Assembly (NCBI GenBank): GCA_002789615.1 | Contig: PFTO01000189.1 | Coordinates: forward strand, 16,456 to 23,015 | Direction: 5' to 3' | DNA: 6,560 bases | Source: Acidobacteria bacterium CG_4_9_14_3_um_filter_49_7 | GTDB lineage: Bacteria; Acidobacteriota; Holophagae; Thermotomaculales; Thermotomaculaceae | Shown here: positions 1-6,560 of the stretch, piece after piece | Position numbering within the stretch: position 1 is the first letter of the stretch | Layout of the letters: the number at the start of each line of letters is the position of its first letter | Notes under the pieces: generated by a model | What the model was told of the DNA's origin: nothing | The model's input: the letters and a program-made list of their open reading frames with translations, nothing else | Database searches by the model: none | Made by a program: the position numbers and the translations under genes

Positions 1-4
1 CGCC

Positions 5-14
5 TCACCTCCTT
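5..14 (-). promoter_or_regulatory. Perfect Shine-Dalgarno site for a gene just off the left edge
   Basis: On the minus strand this reads AAGGAGGTGA, an exact complement of the 3' end of bacterial 16S rRNA. Only four bases (GGCG) remain before the window ends, so the start codon it serves should lie within the next few bases outside. The site sits 62 bases after the stop of the minus-strand lipoprotein gene. No hairpin followed by a T-run is visible between the two, so co-transcription with the lipoprotein gene is likely. The downstream gene itself cannot be seen. Confidence 0.6.
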
Positions 15-76
15 ATGCTATTTCTGCACAAAGCAACACCCTTTCTACCATAGCCGTCAGGGCAAATCAAGAGCTT

Positions 77-754
77 TCAGTTGCCCGCTCCAGTTGCTTT
101 CACATCTTTAGTACCCTTCGGCCACTTCGTCGCCCACACCTGTCCATTTACGTCGAACCAGATGGCAACAGCCTTGTTCATGCTGGGTTCTTTGTAGAAC
201 CAGCCATGGACTGTCCGCTTGTATTTGTCTGTCTTTGTCTCTTTACGGAGGGGATACCCCGCAATCTTCGTAACTTCATCCATGTACATGTGTTTCTTGA
301 TCATATTAAACTCATCTCTGGTCATGAACTCCCAATTCTCAAACTGGGCCTTCATCTTTTTTGCCTCATCATTGTTCGGTGAAAACTGAAGGACATTGTC
401 CACAATTTCAATTGCTTTCTTATACTTTGCCTGCTTTGCCCATGCCATCGCATAGTACATCTGCACATTATCCATCATTGCGTTGGCTTCCGGGTTGTTC
501 GGTGCCTTAGAGAGCAGCAATTGCACTTTCCCGGAAAGCTGAGTCATGAGGTCATCTTTGTCCTTTTCCGTCTCAGCAGCGTCAAATTTGGCCTTCAGAT
601 CCTGCAGTTCAGTCAATGACTTATTTAGTTCTTCAGGAGAAATTTTACTTTCCTGATTTTCTGCCGCCTGATCCTGGCTCGCACCCTTGTTGTTACATGC
701 CATCCATCCCCCAACGCTCATGATAAGAAGCAGTATCACAAAAAGTTTCCGCAT
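77..754 (-). CDS. Predicted lipoprotein with a TPR-like helix pair and a BamE/SmpA-like C-terminal part
   Basis: A 225-residue predicted envelope protein, not recognised as a named family member. The N-terminus is a lipoprotein signal: MRK, a hydrophobic stretch (residues 4-14), then GGWMAC with the candidate lipidated Cys at 20. Trp at -3 is unusual for a lipobox. After a polar linker there is a charged, helix-prone and possibly coiled-coil segment (about 38-75). A TPR-like helix pair follows (about 94-127), ending AIEIVDNVLQFSPNN as typical TPR second helices do. The C-terminal part (about 144-211) has the pattern seen in small BamE/SmpA-like domains: MTRDEF, then DEVTKIAGYP, W-F-Y at 185-187, and an IWFDVNGQVWATKW strand pair. 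That comparison is from pattern memory, not a search. The ATG at 754 is preceded by AGGAGGGG with four bases between. The gene diverges from nifJ and probably leads an operon continuing left. Its role is unknown; outer-membrane assembly or scaffolding is only an inference. Confidence 0.85.
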   Translation of the reverse strand: MRKLFVILLLIMSVGGWMACNNKGASQDQAAENQESKISPEELNKSLTELQDLKAKFDAAETEKDKDDLMTQLSGKVQLLLSKAPNNPEANAMMDNVQMYYAMAWAKQAKYKKAIEIVDNVLQFSPNNDEAKKMKAQFENWEFMTRDEFNMIKKHMYMDEVTKIAGYPLRKETKTDKYKRTVHGWFYKEPSMNKAVAIWFDVNGQVWATKWPKGTKDVKATGAGN

Positions 755-808
755 GAATCCCCTCCTGGTTATTTTCTACTTCAAAACTATACCAAATCCC
801 ACACTTTT

Positions 809-837
809 ATCATAGGGTTTTCTATGCAATGTTTCAA
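809..837 (-). promoter_or_regulatory. Candidate sigma-70-type promoter for the lipoprotein gene
   Basis: Read on the minus strand, TTGAAA (837-832) and TATGAT (814-809) are separated by exactly 17 bases, each matching five of six consensus positions. Transcription would start near 802, giving a leader of about 48 bases before the ATG at 754. A second -10-like hexamer, TATAGT (five of six), lies closer to the gene but has no good -35 partner. The evidence is consensus matching only. Confidence 0.5.
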
Positions 838-892
838 CGCCACAACCTCCCACCTTCTGCGGACATTTAATAGAAAGTTTCGAAAAATCAGG

Positions 893-921
893 TTCACCCG
901 GGACCTCTCATCTGTTAAAAT
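893..921 (+). promoter_or_regulatory. Candidate sigma-70-type promoter for nifJ
   Basis: TTCACC (893-898, four of six consensus bases) and TAAAAT (916-921, five of six) are separated by 17 bases. Transcription would start near 928, leaving a leader of only about 20 bases with the AGGAGG at 939-944. The match is moderate. It lies back-to-back with the minus-strand promoter at 809-837. I saw no clear operator palindrome between the two. Confidence 0.35.
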
Positions 922-948
922 GTTATCGTTTTTGAAACAGGAGGGATT

Positions 949-3900
949 ATGTCTGAACAAACCATCACAAAAGCTTCAATCGACGGCAATACTGCTGCGG
1001 CGAGAGTAGCCCACGCAATGAATGAAATTATTGCGATTTATCCGATCACTCCATCCTCCCCCATGGGAGAGATTTCTGATGTCCTGTCTTCTCAGAACAA
1101 GAAAAACATCTTCGGCCAGGTTCCAAGGGTTTACGAGATGCAGTCGGAAGGCGGGGCATCAGGTGCAGTTCATGGCGCATTGACAGCTGGATGCCTGACG
1201 ACAACCTTTACGTCATCCCAAGGTTTACTACTGATGCTTCCAAACATGTACAAGATCGCCGGTGAACTGACTCCAACCGTATTCCATGTTTCTGCCCGGA
1301 CGGTTGCCACCAACGCACTGAGCATTTTCGGTGACCATTCCGATGTCATGTCTACAAGAGAAACTGGATTTTCGCTGATCGCATCCTCCAATCAACTGGA
1401 AATCCAGGATCTGTCCTGTATCGCTCAGGGAACTTCGCTGGAAGCCATGGTGCCGGCATTGCAGTTCTTTGACGGATTCCGGACCAGCCATGAGATTCGT
1501 CGGGTTGAACTCCTTTCGGAAGACATCATGCGGGCCATGGTAGAGATGAAGTATATCAACCGCATGCGGAAACGAGCTATAAACCCGGATTATCCCACGC
1601 TACGGGGAACCGCTGAAAACCCGGACATTTTCTTTCAGAATCGGGAAGCTCAGAATCCTTACTATGACAGATTCCCTGCAATCTTTGACAAGTACTGCGA
1701 ACGGTTTGAAAAGTTAACCGGCCGCCGCTATCATGCTTTTGATTACGTCGGCGCAAAAGACGCAGACGCTGTTGTGGTTATCATGGGATCCGGCAGTGAC
1801 ACCGCTGAGGAAACAGTTCGGAAACTCAATGATCAGGGTTACAAAACAGGGGTTATCAAAGTTCGTTTGTACCGGCCTTTTGATCGTGAACGATTCTTCA
1901 AGGCCCTCCCGAAGACGGCCAGAAAAATTATTGTGCTCGATCGCACCCGTGAGCATGGTTCCATCGGCGAGCCACTCTACCTCGACGTTGTGGCAGCAGT
2001 GGATCAACAAATCAAGCTGGGCCTGATGAAGTGTAGTGAGAAACCGGGAATCCTTGGGGGGATTTATGGCCTTTCGTCAAAGGAATTTACTCCGGCTATG
2101 TTGAAGGGTGCATTTGACTACATTATTCAGACACCGGAAGACAAAACAATTAACCATTTTACACTGGGCATTGAAGACGATGTGACCCACCGCTCCCTCC
2201 CCTATGATGAATCTTTCGACGCCGAACCGGCAACAGTTTACAGGGCAAAGTTTTTCGGACTCGGCTCCGACGGGACAGTCGGTGCAAACAAGAACTCGAT
2301 CAAAATCATTGGTGATGTAGCAGGTAAGAACGCCCAGGGCTATTTTGTGTACGATTCCAAAAAGGCCGGTGGAATTACAGTCAGTCATCTCCGGTTCTCC
2401 GATGAGCCCATCCTCTCCCCCTACCTCATCACAAAACCGGATTTTGTTGCCATTCACAAAAAAGAATATATTGGCACACTTGACGTACTGAGAGGCATTA
2501 AGGAAGGTGGCACAGTATTGATCAATAGCATAGAAACACCTGACAAAGCGCTGAGCCGCTTCCCCAGAAAAGATGTCGAAACCATCATCCGTAAAAAGTT
2601 AAAGGTTTATATTATTGATGCCCATAAACTGGCGTTTGAAATCGGCCTCGGTGAACGTATTAATGTCATTATGCAGACCGCATTTTTTAAACTGACAGGA
2701 ATTCTTCCAGAAGATAAGTTCAAGAACGCGATTGAAGACTCCATCCGGAAGACTTATTCAAAAAAAGGTGAAAAAGTTGTCAACCTGAACATCGAAGCCA
2801 TGAACAAGGGCCTTGCTGAGCTTCGTGAAGTTCCAATTCCTGCCACAGTTAAAGATTTCACTGATTCTGACTGGCACATTAGCGTTGAACAGGGAGATAA
2901 AGAAAATGAAAGTTTCATCAACGATGTAATTAAGCCGGTTATGCATTTTGACGGCGATACCATTCCAGTCAGTAAGATTCCTGCGGATGGCATATTCCCC
3001 ACCGGTACTACCCGGTACGAAAAACGTTCCATTGCCGTCCGTCTCCCCAACTGGAACCCCGACAACTGCATTCAATGTGCCCAGTGTGCCTTTGTCTGCC
3101 CCCATGCGGCAATTCTTGCCACCGTGGACCATGCGGATGACATCACATTGCCGGAAGAAAAATACCAGACCTTGAAATTCAATCACAAAGACAATAAGGA
3201 AGGCAAATACCGGTTCCGGATTCAGGTTGCACCGGATGACTGCACCGGCTGTGGTGTTTGCTTCAATGTCTGCCCCGGAAAGAGGGGTGAAAAAGCGCTG
3301 AACATGGTACAGAAAGAGACCATTCTGGAACCGCTGCGGGAAAGCTACAATGAATTCATGAAGCACCGCCATTCACCGGAAGAATTTATCAGCGACAAGA
3401 CAATTCGCACCATTATGCTGGAGCAACCTCTTCTTGAGTTCTCGGGAGCATGCCCCGGCTGTGGTGAAACCCCATACGTCAAGCTGATGACCATGCTCCA
3501 GGGTGACCATGTAATTCAGGCAAACGCCACCGGCTGTTCTTCTATCTGGGGGGGCACAGCACCCACCATTCCGTTCTGCCGGAATAGTCGGGGTGAAGGC
3601 CCCGCGTGGGGTAACTCACTATTTGAAGATAACGCCGAGTACGGCCTCGGTATGCGTCTTTCTGTGGATCATCTCAACGGCATCGCCTTTGAACTGAGGG
3701 AAAAACTCTTGACCGCAAGCTCCACCAAACCGGATGTCCTGGAAGCATTGAACCAGGTCGCCCCGCTGGAAGAACAGCGCGGAAACCGGGAAAAAGTAAA
3801 CCAGACACGCAATGCAGTGGATCAGCTGAAGAGCCTGCTGACGGGTTATTCTGACGAAAGCCTGGAAGGGCAATTGCTGGAACACGTCAGCTACCTGAAG

Positions 3901-4566
3901 TACAAAGCTGTCTGGATTGTCGGTGGAGATGGTTGGGCATATGATATTGGCTACGGCGGTCTTGACCATGCACTGGCATCGGCACAGGACATCAACGTTC
4001 TGGTACTGGACACTGAAGTATATTCCAACACAGGGGGACAGCGCTCCAAATCTACTTTCATGGGTGCAGTCGCCAAATTCGCTGCCCTGGGGAAAGAGGT
4101 TCAGAAAAAGGATCTTGGCATGATGGCCATGTCCTACGGCAATGTTTATGTAGCATCCGTTTCCTTTGGGGCCGATAGAAACCAGACCCTGAAAGCTATG
4201 CGGGAAGCTGCAGCTTATCCCGGTTCATCTATCATCATTGCCTATTCCAACTGTATTGAACACGGAATCAACATGGAAAAAGGCCCGGAACATTCGCAAC
4301 TCGCTGTGGATTCCGGGTACTGGATACTCTATCGTTACGATCCGCGACTGGCTGCCGAAAAGAAGAATCCACTCCAAATCGACAGCAAAGAGCCCACGAA
4401 ACCACTTCTGGACTTTTACATGGGACAGCGCCGCTTTCAAATGTTGATGGAATCTCATCCGGATGTGGCACAGGAATACCTCGATAGCGCTTCCCGGTTT
4501 GTCCGAAACCGTTACCGCCATTACAATCATCTGGCAGAAATGTCCTACGATGATTTTGAGGCATAG
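949..4566 (+). CDS. nifJ: Pyruvate:ferredoxin (flavodoxin) oxidoreductase, single-chain
   Basis: A cytoplasmic, oxygen-sensitive TPP and iron-sulfur enzyme that converts pyruvate and CoA to acetyl-CoA and CO2 while reducing ferredoxin or flavodoxin. At 1205 residues it is the full single-chain form. The N-terminal domain has YPITPSSP (31-38), with Thr34, Glu67 and Arg117 in the places of the known TPP- and pyruvate-binding residues. A transketolase C-like domain follows (about 260-415). The CoA/gamma-type domain starts near GLGSDGTVGANK (437-448). Two 4Fe-4S motifs of a ferredoxin domain are complete: Cys707/710/713/717 and Cys765/768/771/775. The proximal cluster cysteines are Cys835, 838, 863 and 1102. 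The TPP signature is GGDGWAYDIGYGG (992-1004) with SNTGGQ (1026-1031). The protein ends about 100 residues after Cys1102, so it lacks the long C-terminal extension of the Desulfovibrio africanus enzyme. The ATG is chosen because AGGAGG lies four bases upstream and the MSEQ start fits the family. A terminator follows the stop. No frameshift or missing catalytic residue was seen. Confidence 0.98.
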   Translation: MSEQTITKASIDGNTAAARVAHAMNEIIAIYPITPSSPMGEISDVLSSQNKKNIFGQVPRVYEMQSEGGASGAVHGALTAGCLTTTFTSSQGLLLMLPNMYKIAGELTPTVFHVSARTVATNALSIFGDHSDVMSTRETGFSLIASSNQLEIQDLSCIAQGTSLEAMVPALQFFDGFRTSHEIRRVELLSEDIMRAMVEMKYINRMRKRAINPDYPTLRGTAENPDIFFQNREAQNPYYDRFPAIFDKYCERFEKLTGRRYHAFDYVGAKDADAVVVIMGSGSDTAEETVRKLNDQGYKTGVIKVRLYRPFDRERFFKALPKTARKIIVLDRTREHGSIGEPLYLDVVAAVDQQIKLGLMKCSEKPGILGGIYGLSSKEFTPAMLKGAFDYIIQTPEDKTINHFTLGIEDDVTHRSLPYDESFDAEPATVYRAKFFGLGSDGTVGANKNSIKIIGDVAGKNAQGYFVYDSKKAGGITVSHLRFSDEPILSPYLITKPDFVAIHKKEYIGTLDVLRGIKEGGTVLINSIETPDKALSRFPRKDVETIIRKKLKVYIIDAHKLAFEIGLGERINVIMQTAFFKLTGILPEDKFKNAIEDSIRKTYSKKGEKVVNLNIEAMNKGLAELREVPIPATVKDFTDSDWHISVEQGDKENESFINDVIKPVMHFDGDTIPVSKIPADGIFPTGTTRYEKRSIAVRLPNWNPDNCIQCAQCAFVCPHAAILATVDHADDITLPEEKYQTLKFNHKDNKEGKYRFRIQVAPDDCTGCGVCFNVCPGKRGEKALNMVQKETILEPLRESYNEFMKHRHSPEEFISDKTIRTIMLEQPLLEFSGACPGCGETPYVKLMTMLQGDHVIQANATGCSSIWGGTAPTIPFCRNSRGEGPAWGNSLFEDNAEYGLGMRLSVDHLNGIAFELREKLLTASSTKPDVLEALNQVAPLEEQRGNREKVNQTRNAVDQLKSLLTGYSDESLEGQLLEHVSYLKYKAVWIVGGDGWAYDIGYGGLDHALASAQDINVLVLDTEVYSNTGGQRSKSTFMGAVAKFAALGKEVQKKDLGMMAMSYGNVYVASVSFGADRNQTLKAMREAAAYPGSSIIIAYSNCIEHGINMEKGPEHSQLAVDSGYWILYRYDPRLAAEKKNPLQIDSKEPTKPLLDFYMGQRRFQMLMESHPDVAQEYLDSASRFVRNRYRHYNHLAEMSYDDFEA

Positions 4567-4588
4567 CCTGTAATTTATTATGAACCTG

Positions 4589-4620
4589 AATGGGGCCGGT
4601 TTTTAACCGGCCCCATTTCT
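4589..4620 (+). terminator. Rho-independent terminator after nifJ
   Basis: A perfect 13-base-pair stem (4589-4601 with 4605-4617) with a three-T loop, mostly G and C, begins 22 bases after the nifJ stop. The tail TTTCTTAT is only moderately T-rich, so some read-through into the next gene is plausible. The opposite strand has no T-run after the stem, so termination should work only in the plus direction. Confidence 0.85.
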
Positions 4621-4655
4621 TATCACTACCATCCCAACGCATAGAGGACTGTCCC

Positions 4656-5993
4656 ATGCAGATTTCTGTTGACCTTCATTCCCATTCCGGTTATTCGGGC
4701 GGTGTGGGGAAAATTATTCTGGGAGATATCGCCGAAACTATGTGCATGAAGGGAATTGCTGTCTTCGGGACAGGGGATTGCCTTCATCCCGGCTGGAACC
4801 GGCATCTCCGGGAAACGTTGATGGAAAGTACTGCCGGCATTTATGAACTCCCGAATTTCCCCGGTACAGGTTTTGTTCTTCAGAATGAGATGGTTCTCAC
4901 TGCACCGCTGTTACCGGGATCCAGAAACCGGAAATCGGTTCACATGGTATTTCTATACCCGAGTTTTCAAGCCACTGACTCTGTCATCAAGTTGCTGGAC
5001 AAGTACGGTGTAAAAAACACCATTGGCCGACCATTTGTGAAGCTGGAATCACCTGTTGAGGTCAGCCGGTTTCTCGAAAACGTGATGGATGCCGCACCTG
5101 GAACACTTGCATTCCCAGCCCATGTCATGACCCCGGACGGCATATATGGTTCTAATAATCCCATTACTTACATGGAAGATTTCTTCGGTGATTTTTCAGG
5201 GAAGATTAAACTCATTGAAACCGGGCTCAGTGCTGATCCTGAAATGCTCGATCGGATCCCGGAATGTCGCTTCATGAACTTTATCAGCAACAGCGACTGT
5301 CACTCAGCAGCCCTGAATCGGATTGGCCGGGAACTGACCATCCTTGAAGTGAAAACCCGCGATTTCTTCGGTATACGTGCGGCTCTTACCAGGAAAGGGG
5401 GCATCCAGGCAACTTATGAATTTAATCCCCGTGAGGGGAAGTACTTTGGAACCGGCCACAGAAAAGGAAAAGAAGGGCATTCCCACGAAAGCTACCGTGT
5501 GAAATGTGGAACAGATGTTCCAAAGCACTGTCCTGTGTGCGGCAAACCCCTCACGATAGGTGTTATGGATCGGGTACTGGAACTGGCCCACACGCAGAGT
5601 TTTTCTGAAAAAAACGAACCACCAATCCGAAATTTCCATCATCTTGTCCCACTGGTAGAGGTGATCGCAGCCGGTCTTGGCCAGAGGTCCGTAACAGGGA
5701 AAAGAGTACTATCCCCCTATAAAATGGCTATTTCACAGTGCGGAAATGAGGTGGCGTTGTGGGAGTTTCCCGCTTCTGAACTGATGAAACGCCTTCAAAG
5801 CCTCCCGGAACAGGTAGTGGCATGTATTCTTGCTGTCCAGGCAGGTCATTTTACATTTGACCCGCCGGGATATGATGGGGAATACGGGAAACTGAAACTT
5901 GAGCCATTTGATTCTCAGGAAAACATTAAAGCAGGTACTGACGAAGCATTTCAGGATGGCCTGTATAAATCCTCACAGTCATCGTTCCGGTAA
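4656..5993 (+). CDS. PHP-domain endonuclease Q (EndoQ)-type DNA repair nuclease
   Basis: A 445-residue protein of the EndoQ type. Characterised members nick DNA on the 5' side of uracil, hypoxanthine, xanthine and abasic sites. The PHP metal-site motifs are present in order: DLHSHSGYS (6-14), GTGDCLHPGW (38-47), Glu78 in QNEM, His96 in SVHMV, PAHVMTP with His156, and SNSDCHS (211-217), followed by NRIGRE. After the PHP domain comes a zinc-ribbon-like segment with KCG (Cys284) and CPVCGKPLTIGV (Cys292, Cys295). The family's HLVPLVEVIAAGLG and PGYDGEYGKLKL-like C-terminal blocks follow. Only three of the usual four zinc cysteines are seen, because Arg281 sits where the first would be. The ATG at 4656 is chosen because AGAGGA lies seven bases upstream and the protein then begins directly at the PHP strand. 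An in-frame ATG at 4590 lies inside the terminator stem and is rejected. The gene follows nifJ but is separated from it by the terminator, and its 3' end overlaps the convergent gene by 68 bases. The family call is strong; exact substrates are inferred. Confidence 0.87.
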   Translation: MQISVDLHSHSGYSGGVGKIILGDIAETMCMKGIAVFGTGDCLHPGWNRHLRETLMESTAGIYELPNFPGTGFVLQNEMVLTAPLLPGSRNRKSVHMVFLYPSFQATDSVIKLLDKYGVKNTIGRPFVKLESPVEVSRFLENVMDAAPGTLAFPAHVMTPDGIYGSNNPITYMEDFFGDFSGKIKLIETGLSADPEMLDRIPECRFMNFISNSDCHSAALNRIGRELTILEVKTRDFFGIRAALTRKGGIQATYEFNPREGKYFGTGHRKGKEGHSHESYRVKCGTDVPKHCPVCGKPLTIGVMDRVLELAHTQSFSEKNEPPIRNFHHLVPLVEVIAAGLGQRSVTGKRVLSPYKMAISQCGNEVALWEFPASELMKRLQSLPEQVVACILAVQAGHFTFDPPGYDGEYGKLKLEPFDSQENIKAGTDEAFQDGLYKSSQSSFR

Positions 5994-6560
5994 ATCGGAC
6001 AAATCGCTGCTTTGCCCGAACCAATTCTGCAGCGGGTGCTTTCACCTGGAGATATGGGCCGCCAAACCACCCATTCCCTTCCGACATTTCCCATTGATTG
6101 ATTTTATTCCTTGGCAACTCAATATAGAGTTTCCTGAATTGATATAGCTGAATCCCGGAACTGTTCGCCGTGAGTGCCAGACTGACAATCTGAGTTTTGC
6201 CCGTAACTTTCAACAAAACAGACGCGTTCTCTTCCGTGTAAAAGGGTTGAAGCGCATTCATCTGTTCCAAATTTGGCAATCGACCCATTTTTCTGTTTAC
6301 AATGCTTGAGAACCAGATGGCCACCAGAGCAATGCTCAAAGGCAATAACAGAAAGAAAAGAATCGGCTGGCAGAAAACGAAATAGCTGTCCCGACAGACT
6401 GAAGACAATTCTGACTGGAAAGCCGGGCCCAGCAGATTCTGCCCGTCCACTTTGAGGGATAAAACAACGCGAAAAAATAGAGAAGCGTAGGTTTTTAGAG
6501 ATCGGCCAGTGTAAAAGGAAAGCCAGTATGCTGTATTATCATGATTAAAAAAATACGTGA
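5926..6560 (-). CDS. Unrecognised membrane protein, N-terminus beyond the right edge
   Basis: I do not recognise this protein. The frame ends with TAA at 5926-5928 and stays open through 6558, with no ATG, GTG or TTG upstream of the GTG at 6448-6450. That GTG would give a 174-residue protein, but it has no Shine-Dalgarno sequence before it. The extension (...YWLSFYTGRSLKTYASLFF...) reads like ordinary protein, so the true start is probably outside the window. One clear membrane segment lies at about residues 30-51 counted from the GTG (ILFFLLLPLSIALVAIWFSSIV), followed by NRKMGR. By the positive-inside rule the roughly 120-residue C-terminal part would be cytoplasmic, though this is weak evidence. 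That part looks rich in beta strands (ASVLLKVTG, QIVSLALTA, KLYIELP). The gene is convergent with the EndoQ gene and shares its last 68 bases with it. The function is unknown. Confidence 0.6.
   Translation of the reverse strand, partial: TYFFNHDNTAYWLSFYTGRSLKTYASLFFRVVLSLKVDGQNLLGPAFQSELSSVCRDSYFVFCQPILFFLLLPLSIALVAIWFSSIVNRKMGRLPNLEQMNALQPFYTEENASVLLKVTGKTQIVSLALTANSSGIQLYQFRKLYIELPRNKINQWEMSEGNGWFGGPYLQVKAPAAELVRAKQRFVRFTGTMTVRIYTGHPEMLRQYLL

Noticed and set aside
5..15. TCACCTCCTTA on the plus strand looks like the 3' end of a 16S rRNA gene.
   Set aside because: The bases before it (CGCC) do not match the conserved GGCTGGA that precedes this sequence in 16S rRNA. A minus-strand Shine-Dalgarno site explains it better.
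60..86. GGGCAA ... TTGCCC inverted repeat at the end of the lipoprotein gene, considered as a terminator.
   Set aside because: The stem is only six base pairs with a 15-base loop, lies partly inside the coding region, and has no T-run on either side.
824..1009. A 61-codon plus-strand frame ahead of nifJ, considered as a leader peptide gene.
   Set aside because: It overlaps the nifJ start by 61 bases in another frame, lacks a ribosome-binding site and resembles no known protein.
2758..3372. A 204-codon minus-strand frame inside nifJ.
   Set aside because: It lies opposite the conserved ferredoxin-domain part of nifJ, and the absence of stops is a by-product of nifJ codon use.
4590..4655. A 22-residue N-terminal extension of the EndoQ protein from the ATG at 4590.
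   Set aside because: That ATG is part of the terminator stem and has no ribosome-binding site. The ATG at 4656 has a good one and fits the family's N-terminus.
949..5993. A functional partnership between NifJ and the EndoQ-type nuclease, such as a ferredoxin-linked repair system.
   Set aside because: The only support is adjacency, and a strong terminator separates the genes. No linking domain or shared control is visible.
5899..6147. An 82-codon plus-strand frame overlapping the EndoQ end.
   Set aside because: It lies opposite the minus-strand membrane-protein gene, has no ribosome-binding site I could see, and shows no recognisable protein features.

Overview
The window reads as chromosomal DNA from an anaerobic or facultatively anaerobic bacterium with a Gram-negative-type envelope. 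The support is a single-chain pyruvate:ferredoxin oxidoreductase carrying all its iron-sulfur cysteines, and a predicted lipoprotein with a BamE-like C-terminal part. Strong Shine-Dalgarno sequences and ordinary -35/-10 elements also point to a bacterium. I cannot name the phylum from sequence alone. I see no mobile element, CRISPR array, tRNA or rRNA gene.

Layout from left to right. Positions 1-76 follow the stop of a minus-strand lipoprotein gene and end at a perfect minus-strand Shine-Dalgarno sequence (5-14), so another minus-strand gene probably starts just outside the window. The lipoprotein gene (77-754, minus) and the pyruvate:ferredoxin oxidoreductase gene nifJ (949-4566, plus) diverge from a 194-base intergenic region holding one candidate promoter for each direction. 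nifJ ends in a strong hairpin terminator (4589-4620). A PHP-domain protein of the endonuclease Q (EndoQ) type follows closely (4656-5993, plus). Its 3' end overlaps by 68 bases, tail to tail, an unrecognised membrane-protein gene on the minus strand (5926 to the right edge), whose reading frame runs open off the window.

How the genes relate. NifJ is a central-metabolism enzyme that makes acetyl-CoA and reduced ferredoxin or flavodoxin from pyruvate. EndoQ proteins nick DNA 5' of deaminated bases and abasic sites. I see no functional link between the two beyond being neighbours, and the terminator argues against a tight operon. The lipoprotein probably works in the cell envelope.

The most useful observations are the corrected start of the EndoQ gene (4656, because the longer frame starts inside the terminator), a missing cysteine in its zinc-binding cluster, the rightmost gene continuing off the window, and the convergent overlap. 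I found no convincing new multi-gene system.
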